The translations under genes were made by a program, and so were the position numbers. A DNA stretch of 64,000 bases, taken from NCBI RefSeq assembly GCF_001594145.1, contig NZ_LVCF01000001.1, positions 62,001 through 126,000 of the forward strand, read 5' to 3'. Numbering within the stretch: the first letter of the stretch is position 1; each line of letters starts with the position of its first letter. The stretch comes from Branchiibius sp. NY16-3462-2 (GTDB taxonomy: Bacteria; Actinomycetota; Actinomycetes; Actinomycetales; Dermatophilaceae). Below the pieces are notes generated by a model. The model saw only the letters and a list, made by a program, of their open reading frames with translations, was not told the origin of the DNA and searched no databases. Shown piece by piece: positions 42,535 to 52,621 of this stretch.

Positions 42535-44207
42535 TGACCGCGTGGCTTGCGGTCGCACAGGCCGCCGTCCTGATCCTGATGCTGGCGGTCTGCTACCGCC
42601 CGCTCGGGGACTACATGGCCCGGGTCTTCACGACCGACAAGGACTGGCGGGTCGAGAAGGCGACCTACAAGGTCCTGAGCGTCGACAGCAAGCGTGAGCA
42701 GACCTGGCAGGCCTACCTGCGCAGCGTCCTGGCGTTCTCGCTGATCAGCCTGCTGTTCCTCTACCTGTTGCAGCGCATCCAGCACTGGCTGCCCTACAAC
42801 CTCGGGCTGCCCAACGTGCCGCAGGGCCTGTCGTTCAACACGGCGGCCTCCTTCGTGGCCAACACCAACTGGCAGAGCTACTCCCCCGAAGCCACGATGG
42901 GCTACACGGTCCAGGCCGCCGGCCTCGCGGTGCAGAACTTCGTCTCCGCAGCCGTGGGTATCGCCGTGGCGATCGCCCTGGTGCGGGCCCTCGCCGGCCG
43001 CAAGACCGGCATGCTCGGCAACTTCTGGGTCGACCTGATCCGCTGCTGCCTGCGCATCCTGTTGCCGATCAGCATCGTCGGCGGCATCGTCCTGATTGCG
43101 ACCGGCGTGATCCAGAACCTGCACACCGTCTCCGACATCACGACGCTCGCGGGTGGTGTCCAGCACCTGCCCGGTGGCCCGGTCGCCAGCCAGGAAGTCA
43201 TCAAGCTGCTCGGCACCAACGGTGGTGGCTTCTTCAACGCCAACTCGGCGCACCCCTTCGAGAACCCCAACGCGTTCAGCAACCTGCTGGAGATCTTCCT
43301 GCTGCTGGTGATCCCGTTCGCGCTGCCGCGCACCTTCGGCAAGATGGTCGGCTCCAACAAGCAGGGTTACGCGATCCTCGCGGCGATGAGCACCCTGGCG
43401 ATCCTGTCGCTGATCGGTCTGACCTGGATCGAGGCCAAGGGCTGGGGCAGCGCCACCCAACTGGCGGGCGCCGCCATGGAGGGCAAGGAGCAGCGCTTCG
43501 GCATCAACGGCTCGACCCTCTTCGGCACGGCCAGCACGCTGACCTCCACCGGTGCGGTCAACTCGATGCACGACTCGTTCACCGCGCTCGGCGGCATCTT
43601 CCCGATGCTCAACATGATGATCGGTGAGGTCGCCCCCGGCGGTGTCGGCTCCGGCCTCTACGGCATGTTGATCCTCGCGATCATCACCGTCTTCATCGCC
43701 GGTCTGCTGGTGGGTCGCACCCCGGAATACCTGGGCAAGAAGATCGGCCCCCGCGAGATCAAACTGGCCAGTCTCTACATCCTGGTCACCCCGACCCTCG
43801 TGCTCACGGGTACGGCGCTCAGCTTCGCCATCCCCAGCGTGCGCGAATCCGTCACGGGCACGTCGATTCTCAACCCCGGCGTCCACGGTCTGTCCGAGGT
43901 GCTCTACGCCTTCACCTCGGCGGCCAACAACAACGGATCGGCCTTCGCCGGCCTCACCGCCAACACCCCGTGGTTCAACACCGCACTGGGTCTGGCGATG
44001 CTGCTCGGCCGGTTCATCCCAATGGTCTTCGTCCTCGCCCTTGCCGGTTCGCTGGCCAAGCAGGACAAGGTCCCCGAGACCGCCGGCACGTTGCCCACCT
44101 ACCGCCCGCAATTCGTCGGGTTGCTCGGTGGCGTGACCATCGTCCTGGTCGCCATGACCTACCTGCCCGCGCTCGCGCTGGGCCCGCTCGCTGAAGGACT
44201 GCACTGA
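42534..44207 (+). CDS. kdpA: K+-transporting ATPase subunit KdpA
   Basis: A 557-residue potassium-selective channel-like subunit of the SKT superfamily with about ten membrane helices and four pore loops. Selectivity-filter-like segments include NTNWQSYSPE, GTNGGGFFNANSAHPFENP, TSTGAVNSMHDS and ANNNGSAFAGL. The ATG shares a base with the kdpF stop. Length is normal. It takes up K+ with high affinity when external potassium is scarce. Confidence 0.98.
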   Translation: MTAWLAVAQAAVLILMLAVCYRPLGDYMARVFTTDKDWRVEKATYKVLSVDSKREQTWQAYLRSVLAFSLISLLFLYLLQRIQHWLPYNLGLPNVPQGLSFNTAASFVANTNWQSYSPEATMGYTVQAAGLAVQNFVSAAVGIAVAIALVRALAGRKTGMLGNFWVDLIRCCLRILLPISIVGGIVLIATGVIQNLHTVSDITTLAGGVQHLPGGPVASQEVIKLLGTNGGGFFNANSAHPFENPNAFSNLLEIFLLLVIPFALPRTFGKMVGSNKQGYAILAAMSTLAILSLIGLTWIEAKGWGSATQLAGAAMEGKEQRFGINGSTLFGTASTLTSTGAVNSMHDSFTALGGIFPMLNMMIGEVAPGGVGSGLYGMLILAIITVFIAGLLVGRTPEYLGKKIGPREIKLASLYILVTPTLVLTGTALSFAIPSVRESVTGTSILNPGVHGLSEVLYAFTSAANNNGSAFAGLTANTPWFNTALGLAMLLGRFIPMVFVLALAGSLAKQDKVPETAGTLPTYRPQFVGLLGGVTIVLVAMTYLPALALGPLAEGLH

Positions 44208-44208
44208 C

Positions 44209-46356
44209 ATGTCGATCATGACCGACGAACCCATCGTCGACCAGAAGCACGAACACACCTCGAAGACAGCGGCATTCGGCCCACGGCAGCTCCTCAAGGC
44301 GCTGCCGGAGGCCATGCGCAAGCTGGATCCGCGGCAGATGTGGCACAACCCGGTGATGTTCATCGTCGAGGTGGGAGCCGTGCTCATCACGGCGATCGCC
44401 ATCGCCGAGATCTTCACCGGCGCAGAGAAATCCGGCGGTGGCGCCGTACCCGGTGTCTTCTCCTGGACCATCGCCATCTGGTTGTGGCTCACGGTGATCT
44501 TCGCCAACCTGGCCGAAGCCGTCGCCGAGGGCCGCGGCAAGGCGCAGGCCGACAGCCTGCGCAAGACCCGCACCGAGACCACCGCCCGCGTCATCCTCGG
44601 GTACGCCGAGGGGTCGACTCCCAGCGACAACGACGAGAGCCATGTGGTCAGCTCCGCGGAGCTTCGGCTCGGGGACTACGTCGACGTCGTCGCCGGCGAG
44701 GTCATCCCTGGTGACGGTGACATCGTGTGGGGCATCGGCTCGGTCGACGAGTCGGCCATCACCGGTGAATCCGCACCTGTCGTCAGGGAATCCGGCGGTG
44801 ACCGCAGTGCGGTGACCGGCGGCACCCGCCTGCTGTCGGACCGGATCGTCGTCAAGATCACCTCCAAACCCGGTGACACCTTCGTCGATCGGATGATCGC
44901 CCTGGTCGAGGGCGCGTCCCGGCAGAAGACGCCCAACGAGATCGCGCTGAACATCCTGCTGGCGAGCCTGTCGATCGTCTTCGTGGTTGTGGTCCTCACG
45001 ATCAACCCGATCGCGTCGTACGCCGGAGCTGCGGTCAGCGTCCCGGTGCTGGTGGCGCTCCTGGTCTGCTTGATACCGACCACCATCGGAGCACTGCTGT
45101 CGGCCATCGGTATCGCCGGCATGGACCGGCTCGTCCAACGCAACGTCCTGGCGGTCTCCGGACGCGCGGTCGAAGCGGCCGGCGACGTCACCACCCTGCT
45201 GATGGACAAGACCGGAACGATCACCTACGGCAACCGGCGGGCGACGGAGTTCTACCCGCTGCACGGCGTTGATCACGACGAACTGGCCCGCGCCGCAGCC
45301 CTTTCCAGCGCTGGTGACGCGACTCCCGAAGGCACCTCGATCGTCGACCTGGCTCTCGAGCGCGGCATCCACGAGGAAGCACGCGACGGCGACCTCGTCG
45401 TTCCGTTCACCGCTCAGACGCGGATGAGCGGAGTGGACCGCGCGGACGGGACGCAGGTGCGCAAGGGCGCCGGCTCCGCCGTACGCGCATGGTTGGCAAC
45501 AGAGGCCACTGCCCCCGGGCCTGATGCCCGCGAGGAACTGACCCGGATCGTCGAGGACATCTCGACCAAGGGCGGCACGCCGCTGGTCGTCGCGATCAAG
45601 GACGCCCGCGGGCACGGAAGGGTGCTCGGGGTGGTCTACCTCAAGGATGTCGTCAAGGACGGTCTGGTGGAGCGATTCTCGCAACTGCGTTCGATGGGGA
45701 TCCGCACGGTGATGATCACCGGTGACAACCCGTTGACCGCCAAGGCGATTGCTGACGAGGCAGGCGTCGATGACTTCCTGGCCGAGGCGACGCCGGAGGA
45801 CAAACTGGCGCTGATCCGCCGCGAGCAGGAGGGTGGCCGCCTGGTCGCGATGACCGGTGACGGCACCAATGACGCGCCCGCCCTCGCGCAGGCCGACGTC
45901 GGCGTCGCGATGAACACCGGCACCTCCGCGGCCAAAGAGGCCGGCAACATGGTCGACCTCGACTCCGACCCGACGAAACTCATCGAGATCGTCGCGATCG
46001 GCAAGCAGTTGCTGATCACCCGGGGCGCCCTGACGACGTTCTCGATCGCCAACGACATCGCCAAGTACTTCGCGATCATCCCCGCGATGTTCGCCGGTGT
46101 CTTCCCGGCCCTGCAGGCGCTGAACATCATGCATCTGCACAGCCCGAGTTCGGCGGTCGTCTCCGCGATCATCTTCAACGCGGTCGTGATCATCGCGCTG
46201 ATCCCGCTGTCCCTGAAGGGCGTCAAATACCGCGCCGCTTCGGCCAGCCAGATCCTGTCGCGCAACCTGCTGATCTACGGCCTGGGCGGCGTGATCGTGC
46301 CCTTCGTGGGCATCAAGCTGATCGACCTGTTCGTCAGCCTGATCCCCGGCTTCTGA
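44209..46356 (+). CDS. kdpB: K+-transporting ATPase subunit KdpB
   Basis: A 715-residue P-type ATPase that powers KdpA. The phosphorylated Asp is D333 in LLMDKTGTITYGN, the actuator motif TGES is at 185-188, the hinge is TGDGTNDAPALAQADVG, and the Kdp-specific NEIALNILLASLSI precedes helix 3. The conserved Ser of TGES, target of inhibitory phosphorylation in E. coli KdpB, is present. It starts two bases after the kdpA stop. Confidence 0.98.
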   Translation: MSIMTDEPIVDQKHEHTSKTAAFGPRQLLKALPEAMRKLDPRQMWHNPVMFIVEVGAVLITAIAIAEIFTGAEKSGGGAVPGVFSWTIAIWLWLTVIFANLAEAVAEGRGKAQADSLRKTRTETTARVILGYAEGSTPSDNDESHVVSSAELRLGDYVDVVAGEVIPGDGDIVWGIGSVDESAITGESAPVVRESGGDRSAVTGGTRLLSDRIVVKITSKPGDTFVDRMIALVEGASRQKTPNEIALNILLASLSIVFVVVVLTINPIASYAGAAVSVPVLVALLVCLIPTTIGALLSAIGIAGMDRLVQRNVLAVSGRAVEAAGDVTTLLMDKTGTITYGNRRATEFYPLHGVDHDELARAAALSSAGDATPEGTSIVDLALERGIHEEARDGDLVVPFTAQTRMSGVDRADGTQVRKGAGSAVRAWLATEATAPGPDAREELTRIVEDISTKGGTPLVVAIKDARGHGRVLGVVYLKDVVKDGLVERFSQLRSMGIRTVMITGDNPLTAKAIADEAGVDDFLAEATPEDKLALIRREQEGGRLVAMTGDGTNDAPALAQADVGVAMNTGTSAAKEAGNMVDLDSDPTKLIEIVAIGKQLLITRGALTTFSIANDIAKYFAIIPAMFAGVFPALQALNIMHLHSPSSAVVSAIIFNAVVIIALIPLSLKGVKYRAASASQILSRNLLIYGLGGVIVPFVGIKLIDLFVSLIPGF

Positions 46357-46383
46357 GACACGAGACTCTGAGAAAGAACTGAA

Positions 46384-46983
46384 ATGGTCCTCGTAGCAAA
46401 GCAATACGGCGTCGCACTCCGCGCGCTGCTGATCCTCACCGTGATCCTGGGCATCGCCTATCCGTTGGCGATGACCGGGGTCGGGCAGGTCGCCTTCAGC
46501 AACCAGGCGAACGGTTCGCTGGTGAAGGTCGACGGCAAGACCGTCGGCTCCAGCCTGATCGGACAGAACTTCACCGACGCCAAGGGCAACCCGCTACCGC
46601 AGTACTTCCAGCCCCGGCCCTCGGCCGCCGGTGATGGGTACGATGCGAACGCCTCCTCCGGCTCCAACCTCGGGCCCAACAACCCCGACCTGATCAAGGC
46701 GATCAAGGAGCGCCGCGCGCAGGTGGCGGCGTTCAACCAGGTGCCGCCGAGCGCCGTACCGGCCGATGCCCTGACCGCCTCCGGGTCGGGTCTGGACCCG
46801 GACATCAGCGTGGCCTACGCCGACCTCCAGGTACGTCGCGTGGCCCAGGCCCGGGGCCTGTCACCCGCCGCGGTGCAACACCTGGTGGACACTATGACCA
46901 AGGGACGTGCGCTCGGGGTTCTCGGCGAACCACGGGTCAACGTCCTGGAACTCAACGTGGCCGTGAACGCACTGAAGGGGTGA
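46384..46983 (+). CDS. kdpC: K+-transporting ATPase subunit KdpC
   Basis: A 199-residue single-pass subunit. One N-terminal helix (ALLILTVILGIAYPLAMTGV), then an extracytoplasmic domain with YFQPRPSAAGDGYDANASSGSN split over the family motif, GLDPDISVAYADLQVRRVA and ALGVLGEPRVNVLELN. It is thought to stabilise the complex or raise ATP affinity. It lies 27 bp after kdpB with an AGAAAG ribosome site and 4 bp before kdpD. Confidence 0.97.
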   Translation: MVLVAKQYGVALRALLILTVILGIAYPLAMTGVGQVAFSNQANGSLVKVDGKTVGSSLIGQNFTDAKGNPLPQYFQPRPSAAGDGYDANASSGSNLGPNNPDLIKAIKERRAQVAAFNQVPPSAVPADALTASGSGLDPDISVAYADLQVRRVAQARGLSPAAVQHLVDTMTKGRALGVLGEPRVNVLELNVAVNALKG

Positions 46984-46987
46984 GCCG

Positions 46988-49474
46988 GTGAGCCGAGGCA
47001 GGCTGCGGGTCTTCCTCGGCGCCGCACCGGGGGTCGGGAAGACCTACGCGATGCTCGAGGAGGGTCAGCGACTGGCTGCCCTCGGCGGGGATGTGGTCGT
47101 CGCCTGGGTGGACACCCACGGCCGGGCGGCGACCGCGGCGATGGCCTCCCCGCTGGAGCAGATCCCCCGCCGCACGACGAGCCACCGCGGCGTCGAGTTG
47201 TCCGAGATGGACCTCGACGCCGTGCTGGCGCGACACCCGGACGTGGCGCTGGTCGATGAGTTGGCGCACAGCAACGCGCCCGGTAGCGCGCACGAGAAGC
47301 GTTGGCAGGACGTCGAAGCGCTGCTGGATGCCGGCATCGACGTCATGTCGACGGTCAACATCCAGCACATCGCGTCCCTCAACGACGTCGTCGAAAAGAT
47401 CACGAAAGTCCCTCAGCGAGAGACGGTTCCGGATGAGGTGCTGCGGGCCGCCGACCAGATCGAACTGGTCGACCTCACCCCGCAGGCGTTGCGCAACCGG
47501 CTCTCCGACGGGCACGTCTACCCCGCCGAGCGCATCGACGCCGCCCTGTCGCACTACTTCCGCCTGGGCAACCTCACGGCCCTGCGGGAGTTGGCGCTGC
47601 TCTGGCTGGCCGACGAGGTCGACTCGGCGCTGCAGAACTACCGCGCCCAGCACAACATCGACGGCACCTGGGAAGCGCGCGAGCGGGTCGTGGTGGCGCT
47701 CACCGGTGGCGCGGAGGGCGAGACGCTCCTGCGCCGCGGTGCCCGGATCGCTTCGCGCAGTTCCGGCGGTGACCTGTTGGCGGTGCACGTCAGCTCCCCC
47801 GACGGGCTGTCCGCGACCAACCAGCAGAACCTGGCCACCCAACGTGCGCTGGTCGAGGAACTGGGCGGCTCGTTCCACGAGATCGTCGGGCAGGACATTC
47901 CGGCGTCGCTGATCTCCTTCGCCAAGGGTGTCAACGCGACCCAGTTGGTGATCGGCGTCAGCCGGCGCAGTTGGTTGCAGACCGTGCTGACCGGTCCGGG
48001 CATCGGCAACGGTGTGGTGCGCCAGTCCGGCAGCATCGACGTACACATCGTCACCCACGCCGAAGCCGGCCGCCGGTTCGCCCTCCCCTCCGTTTCCGGT
48101 GGCCTGACGGCCCGCCGCCGGATCATCGGATTCGCCCTGGCCCTGGTGCTCGGACCGCTGCTGACGCTGCTGCTCAAGACGATCCGCTCCGACGACGCGA
48201 TGACCGCGAATGTCCTTGCCTACCAACTGCTGGTGATCGTGATCGCTCTCGTCGGCGGCTTCGGACCCGCGGTGTTCGCGGCGCTGATGTCCGGCCTCAC
48301 CCTGGACTATTTCTTCATCTCGCCTTATTACACGATCACGATCAACCAACCCCTGCACGCACTGGGCCTCGGTCTGTATGTGATCAATGCGCTGCTGGTG
48401 TCGTACGTCGTCGACCAGGCCGCGCGGCGTACCCGCCTGGCGCAGCGCTCGGCCGCCGAGTCCGAACTGTTGGCCAGCATCGCGGGCAGTGTGTTGCGCG
48501 GCCAGGACGCGCTGGCCGCGCTGCTCTCCCGGACGCGGGAAGCATTCGGCTTCGACGCCGTTCGCGTTGTCTCCGAGGGCGTCGAGGTGGCCCATGACGG
48601 TACGCCGAGTGGTGAGCCATCCGTGCACCTTCCGGTGGGTCCCTCGGCCGGGTTGGAGGCCTTCGGGCCCGCGGTCGATGCCTCGGAGCGACGGTTGCTG
48701 GAGGTCATCGCCACCCAGATCGCGGCCGCGTTGGAGCACACGGCCCTCGAAGAAACGGCGGCCACGGTAGGTCCACTCGCCGTGAGCGACAAGGTGCGCA
48801 GTGCGTTGCTGTCGGCGGTCAGTCACGACCTGCGCCGACCGCTGGCGGCAGCGATGGCCTCGGTCGGCGCGCTGCGCTCGATGCCCGAAGACCTCTCGGC
48901 CCAGGACCGCGCCGAGTTGTTGGCGACCGCGGACGAGAGCCTGCAGACCCTGTCCTCGTTGGTGACCGATCTGCTGGACGCCAGCCGGCTTGACGCGGGC
49001 ATCCTTGCGGTCGCGGCCCGACCGGTGTCGGCGGCAGAGGTCGTGCTCCCGGCACTGGACGAACTCGGCCTCGGGCCGTCGAGCGTGACGCTCGACCTGC
49101 CGGCTTCGGTGCCGCCGATGCAGGCCGATCCGGTTCTGCTGCAGCGGGTTCTGGTCAACCTGTTGGCCAACGCCACCCGCTTCAACCCGCCAGGAACGCC
49201 CATCCGATTGTCCGCCTCGAGCCTTGACGACGTCGTCGAGTTGCGAGTGGTCGACCACGGACCCGGGGTGCCGGATGATCGCAAGGATCTGATCTTCACC
49301 CCGTTCCAACGGCTTGGGGATACTGACAACGACCGCGGCATCGGCCTCGGCCTCGCGCTCTCGAAGGGATTCACCGAAGGTATGTCCGGGACGCTCACAG
49401 CCGAGGACACTCCCGGCGGCGGACTGACCATGGTCGTCTCATTGCCGACCGCACCGGCGTTGGTGTCGGCATGA
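46988..49474 (+). CDS. kdpD: Sensor histidine kinase KdpD
   Basis: An 828-residue sensor. Order: KdpD cytoplasmic domain with Walker A GAAPGVGKT (11-19) and VDELAHSN, a USP-like domain (about 230-355), four membrane helices of DUF4118 (about 375-480), a GAF-like segment, HisKA with the phospho-acceptor H613 in AVSHDLRRP, and HATPase (NATRFNPPG, GIGLGLALS). It phosphorylates KdpE under potassium limitation or osmotic stress; c-di-AMP binding to the USP domain is known in some Gram-positives but not shown here. GTG start with GTGAGCCGGTGAG context; it overlaps kdpE by 4 bp. Confidence 0.96.
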   Translation: MSRGRLRVFLGAAPGVGKTYAMLEEGQRLAALGGDVVVAWVDTHGRAATAAMASPLEQIPRRTTSHRGVELSEMDLDAVLARHPDVALVDELAHSNAPGSAHEKRWQDVEALLDAGIDVMSTVNIQHIASLNDVVEKITKVPQRETVPDEVLRAADQIELVDLTPQALRNRLSDGHVYPAERIDAALSHYFRLGNLTALRELALLWLADEVDSALQNYRAQHNIDGTWEARERVVVALTGGAEGETLLRRGARIASRSSGGDLLAVHVSSPDGLSATNQQNLATQRALVEELGGSFHEIVGQDIPASLISFAKGVNATQLVIGVSRRSWLQTVLTGPGIGNGVVRQSGSIDVHIVTHAEAGRRFALPSVSGGLTARRRIIGFALALVLGPLLTLLLKTIRSDDAMTANVLAYQLLVIVIALVGGFGPAVFAALMSGLTLDYFFISPYYTITINQPLHALGLGLYVINALLVSYVVDQAARRTRLAQRSAAESELLASIAGSVLRGQDALAALLSRTREAFGFDAVRVVSEGVEVAHDGTPSGEPSVHLPVGPSAGLEAFGPAVDASERRLLEVIATQIAAALEHTALEETAATVGPLAVSDKVRSALLSAVSHDLRRPLAAAMASVGALRSMPEDLSAQDRAELLATADESLQTLSSLVTDLLDASRLDAGILAVAARPVSAAEVVLPALDELGLGPSSVTLDLPASVPPMQADPVLLQRVLVNLLANATRFNPPGTPIRLSASSLDDVVELRVVDHGPGVPDDRKDLIFTPFQRLGDTDNDRGIGLGLALSKGFTEGMSGTLTAEDTPGGGLTMVVSLPTAPALVSA

Positions 49475-50154
49475 AGATCCTGATCGCCGACGACGACCCG
49501 CAGATCGTGCGTGCCCTGCGAATCACCCTGCGCGCCAGCGGCTACGACGTGATCGCGGCCGCCGACGGGGCGACGGCCATCCAGGCGGCGATCGAGCAGA
49601 AGCCGGATCTCTACATGATCGATCTCGGGATGCCGAACCTCGATGGGGTCGAAGTGATCACCGCTGTCCGCGGCTGGTCGACCGCACCGATCCTGGTGGT
49701 CTCCGGGCGAACGGGCTCGGCCGACAAGGTCGAAGCGCTGGACGCAGGAGCCGACGACTACGTGACCAAGCCGTTCGCGATCGACGAACTGCTGGCCCGG
49801 ATCCGCGCGCTCGGCCGACGCGGTGCGCCTCTTGATGTCGCCCAGGACGAGTCGGCGGTCGTGTCGTTCGGGCTGGTGACTGTCGATCTCGTCGCGCATA
49901 CGGTCCGCCGCGACGGCGCCCCCGTGCACCTGACGCCGACCGAATGGCAGTTGCTGGAGATCCTGATCCGCAACGCCGGGCGACTGGTGACCCGACAGAC
50001 GATCCTGACGCAGGTGTGGGGCTCCGAACACGTTACGGACACCGGCTATCTGCGGCTCTACATGTCGCAGCTACGCAAAAAACTCGAGGACGATCCCGCC
50101 GCGCCGAAGCACCTGCTGACCGAGCAAGGGATGGGTTACCGCTTCGAGCCGTGA
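49471..50154 (+). CDS. kdpE: Response regulator KdpE
   Basis: A 227-residue OmpR/PhoB-type regulator. The receiver domain has acidic residues DDD at 7-9, the phospho-acceptor D51 in YMIDLGMPN and Lys in VTKPFAIDE. The winged-helix DNA-binding domain follows (LTPTEWQLLEILIRNAGRLV, then YLRLYMSQLRKKLE). It normally activates kdpFABC; direct repeats upstream of this operon are candidate targets. The gene converges on the CBS-hemolysin gene with 4 bp between. Confidence 0.97.
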   Translation: MKILIADDDPQIVRALRITLRASGYDVIAAADGATAIQAAIEQKPDLYMIDLGMPNLDGVEVITAVRGWSTAPILVVSGRTGSADKVEALDAGADDYVTKPFAIDELLARIRALGRRGAPLDVAQDESAVVSFGLVTVDLVAHTVRRDGAPVHLTPTEWQLLEILIRNAGRLVTRQTILTQVWGSEHVTDTGYLRLYMSQLRKKLEDDPAAPKHLLTEQGMGYRFEP

Positions 50155-50158
50155 GGCC

Positions 50159-51181
50159 CTAACCCTGCGTCGCGTCAGCCACTTCGCCGACCAGTTCCTC
50201 CAGCACGTCCTCCAGGAACACCACGCCCGTCGTCTCCCCCGTCGACGACACGACCCGCGCCAGGTGCAGACCGGTCCGTTGCATCGTGAGCAGCACATCC
50301 TCGACCTCGGCCGACGGGCCCACGGTCGCCAGACTGCGGATCCGCTTGGGCGGCACCGGCTCCTCATAGGCCTCATCGGTCGCGTAGAGCACGTCCTTCA
50401 GGTGTAGGTAGCCCACGAGTAGTCCATCGGCTCCCACCACCGGGTACCGCGAGAATCCGTGCACCGCCACCAGCCGCTCCACGTCCGCCGGCGTGGCACC
50501 CAGCGGCACGGTGATCAACTGCGACACCGGCACGGCAACGTCAGAGGCCACGTGATCGCTGAATTCCAGTGCGTCGACGAAGCGTTCGTGCTCGGCCGAC
50601 TGCAGCAGACCCTCGCGGGTGGACTCCTCCACGATCGTGCCGACCTCTTCCGCCGAGAAGGTCGAGGCCACCTCATCCTTGGGTTCGACCCCGAGGCGGC
50701 GCACGAAGAACTTCGCGACCCACTCGACCAGCGCGATCACCGGCCGCAGCACCCGCGTGATCCACAGCAGCGGCGGCGCCAGCAGCAACGCGGCCCGATC
50801 CGGACCGGCGATCGCCAGGTTCTTCGGCACCATCTCACCCAGGACGACGTGCAGATACATCACCAGCAGCAGCGCCAACAGCAGCGCGATCCCGCTGGCC
50901 CAGGCATCCCCGAGGCCGATGGCGTGCAGCGGCGCCTCGAGCCAGTGATGGATCGCGTCCTCGGCGACGGCACCCAGCAGCACCGAGCACACCGTGATGC
51001 CCAACTGCGCGCAGGCCAACATCGAGGCGACGTTCTCGAACGCCTCCAGCGCCATCTTCGCCCGGGCGGAGCCGGCTGCGGCCAGGGGTTCGATCTGCGA
51101 GCGCCGGGCGGCCATGACCGCGAACTCAGCTCCGACGAAGAACGCGTTCCCGGCCAGGAAGAGCAACGACAGCCAGATCAT
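50159..51181 (-). CDS. CNNM/TlyC-type membrane protein with CBS pair (second of two)
   Basis: A 340-residue protein with an N-terminal DUF21/CNNM transmembrane domain (about 1-170, four helices) and a CBS pair (about 205-330, VPLGATPADVERLVAVHGFSR then EDVLEELVGEVAD). Annotated widely as hemolysin-related, but relatives such as MpfA and CorC/CNNM are magnesium-efflux proteins, which is the better guess. It lacks the CorC_HlyC C-terminal domain. Its ATG overlaps the stop of the upstream paralogue by 4 bp. Confidence 0.88.
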   Translation of the reverse strand: MIWLSLLFLAGNAFFVGAEFAVMAARRSQIEPLAAAGSARAKMALEAFENVASMLACAQLGITVCSVLLGAVAEDAIHHWLEAPLHAIGLGDAWASGIALLLALLLVMYLHVVLGEMVPKNLAIAGPDRAALLLAPPLLWITRVLRPVIALVEWVAKFFVRRLGVEPKDEVASTFSAEEVGTIVEESTREGLLQSAEHERFVDALEFSDHVASDVAVPVSQLITVPLGATPADVERLVAVHGFSRYPVVGADGLLVGYLHLKDVLYATDEAYEEPVPPKRIRSLATVGPSAEVEDVLLTMQRTGLHLARVVSSTGETTGVVFLEDVLEELVGEVADATQG

Positions 51182-52530
51182 GACGCCGGCTCCGAAGACG
51201 AAGAAGACGAGGACGGAGACGAAGACGACGACGACGAAGGAACAGGCGACACCTGCACCCGGTCCACCCGGCGGTGGTCCATCGACAGCACCCGGACGCT
51301 CCAGCCGTCGACAGCAACCTCGTCACCGACCCGCGGCACCCGGCCCACCGAGGCCATCACGAAACCGCCCACGGTCTCGTAGTTCGGGCCCTCCGGGATC
51401 GGTGCTCCGATGCGATCGACCACTTCATCGGGTCGCCACAACCCGGAGACGGTCCACGTCCCGTCGGGCAGCATCCGGCTGGCGTCGCGCAAGTGGTCGT
51501 GCTCGTCGACCACTTCGCCGACGATCTCCTCGATGACGTCCTCGAGCGTGACGACCCCACTGGTGCCGGAGTATTCGTCGACCACGATCGCCAACTGCAA
51601 CCCCGATGCGCGCAGCAACAACAACAGGGGGTCCAGGCCGACCGTCTCCGGCACCATCACCGGCGGGATCATCAGGTCCGTCACCGGGACCGAGGCCCGC
51701 TCCTCGGGAGGTACGGCGATCGCGCGCTTGACGTGTACGACCCCGACCACGTCGTCCCAGTCCTCCCCCAGCACGGGGAAGCGGGAGTGACCCGAGTGCC
51801 GGGCGGTGGCGACCACGTCGGCCGCGGTCGCCGTACGTTCAATAGAGGTGCAGCGCACCCGGGGGCTCATCACGTCAGCCGCCGACCGCTCACCGAAGTC
51901 CAGCGATCGCGCGAGCAGACGCGCGGTGCCCTCCTCGAGGGTTCCGGCCTCGGCGGACCGGCGCACCAGCGACGCCAACTCCTGCGGCGTGCGCGCGCCG
52001 GAGAGTTCTTCGCGCGGCTCGACGCCCAGGGCGTGCAGCACCAGGTTGGCCGAGCCGTTGAGGATGCTGATGGCCGGACGCACCATCGTGGCGAACACCC
52101 GCACCGGCGGGGCCACGATCTTGGCGACCGGCAGCGGCGTCGAGATGCCCAGGAACTGCGGCACCAGCTCGCCGAAGATCATCGAGAACAACGTGGCCAG
52201 GATCAACGCGAGCAGGGTGGAGAGCGCGCGAACCGTCCCGTCGGACATCCCGATCGAGTGCAGCGGTCCTTCGAGCAATGTGCCGAGCGATGGTTCGACC
52301 AGATAACCCAGGATCAGCGTGGTCAGCGTGATGCCCACCTGGGCGGCCGACAGTTGCGTGGACAGCGTTTTCAGCGACGGCAGGACGGTCCCGGCCCGCA
52401 GATCGCCGCCGTCGATCGCGCGTTGCACGGTGGGTCGGTCGAGCGCCACGAGGGAGAACTCCGCGCTCACGAAGAGTGCGGTGCCAGCGGTCAGCGCCAC
52501 CCCGGCCAGGACGAGAAGCCATTCGATCAT
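51178..52530 (-). CDS. CNNM/TlyC-type membrane protein with CBS and CorC domains (first of two)
   Basis: A 450-residue paralogue. DUF21/CNNM membrane domain (about 1-185), CBS pair (about 205-335) with SGVVTLEDVIEEIVGEVVDE, then a CorC_HlyC transporter-associated domain (about 355-425, DGTWTVSGLWRPDEV). The extreme C-terminus is an almost pure Ser tract. I chose the ATG at 52530 (IEWLLVLAGVALTAGTALFV) as the start of the first helix. The pair, with and without CorC domain, is a common actinobacterial arrangement and may form a heteromer for Mg or cobalt efflux. Confidence 0.88.
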   Translation of the reverse strand: MIEWLLVLAGVALTAGTALFVSAEFSLVALDRPTVQRAIDGGDLRAGTVLPSLKTLSTQLSAAQVGITLTTLILGYLVEPSLGTLLEGPLHSIGMSDGTVRALSTLLALILATLFSMIFGELVPQFLGISTPLPVAKIVAPPVRVFATMVRPAISILNGSANLVLHALGVEPREELSGARTPQELASLVRRSAEAGTLEEGTARLLARSLDFGERSAADVMSPRVRCTSIERTATAADVVATARHSGHSRFPVLGEDWDDVVGVVHVKRAIAVPPEERASVPVTDLMIPPVMVPETVGLDPLLLLLRASGLQLAIVVDEYSGTSGVVTLEDVIEEIVGEVVDEHDHLRDASRMLPDGTWTVSGLWRPDEVVDRIGAPIPEGPNYETVGGFVMASVGRVPRVGDEVAVDGWSVRVLSMDHRRVDRVQVSPVPSSSSSSSPSSSSSSSEPAS

Positions 52531-52621
52531 TTGCCGCCCATCGTCCCAGATCCGCAGGGCGCGCTGGTGCGGATGGTTGGATGGGCAGGTCAGCAACCCC
52601 CACCTGTGAGAGGTGTCTCGC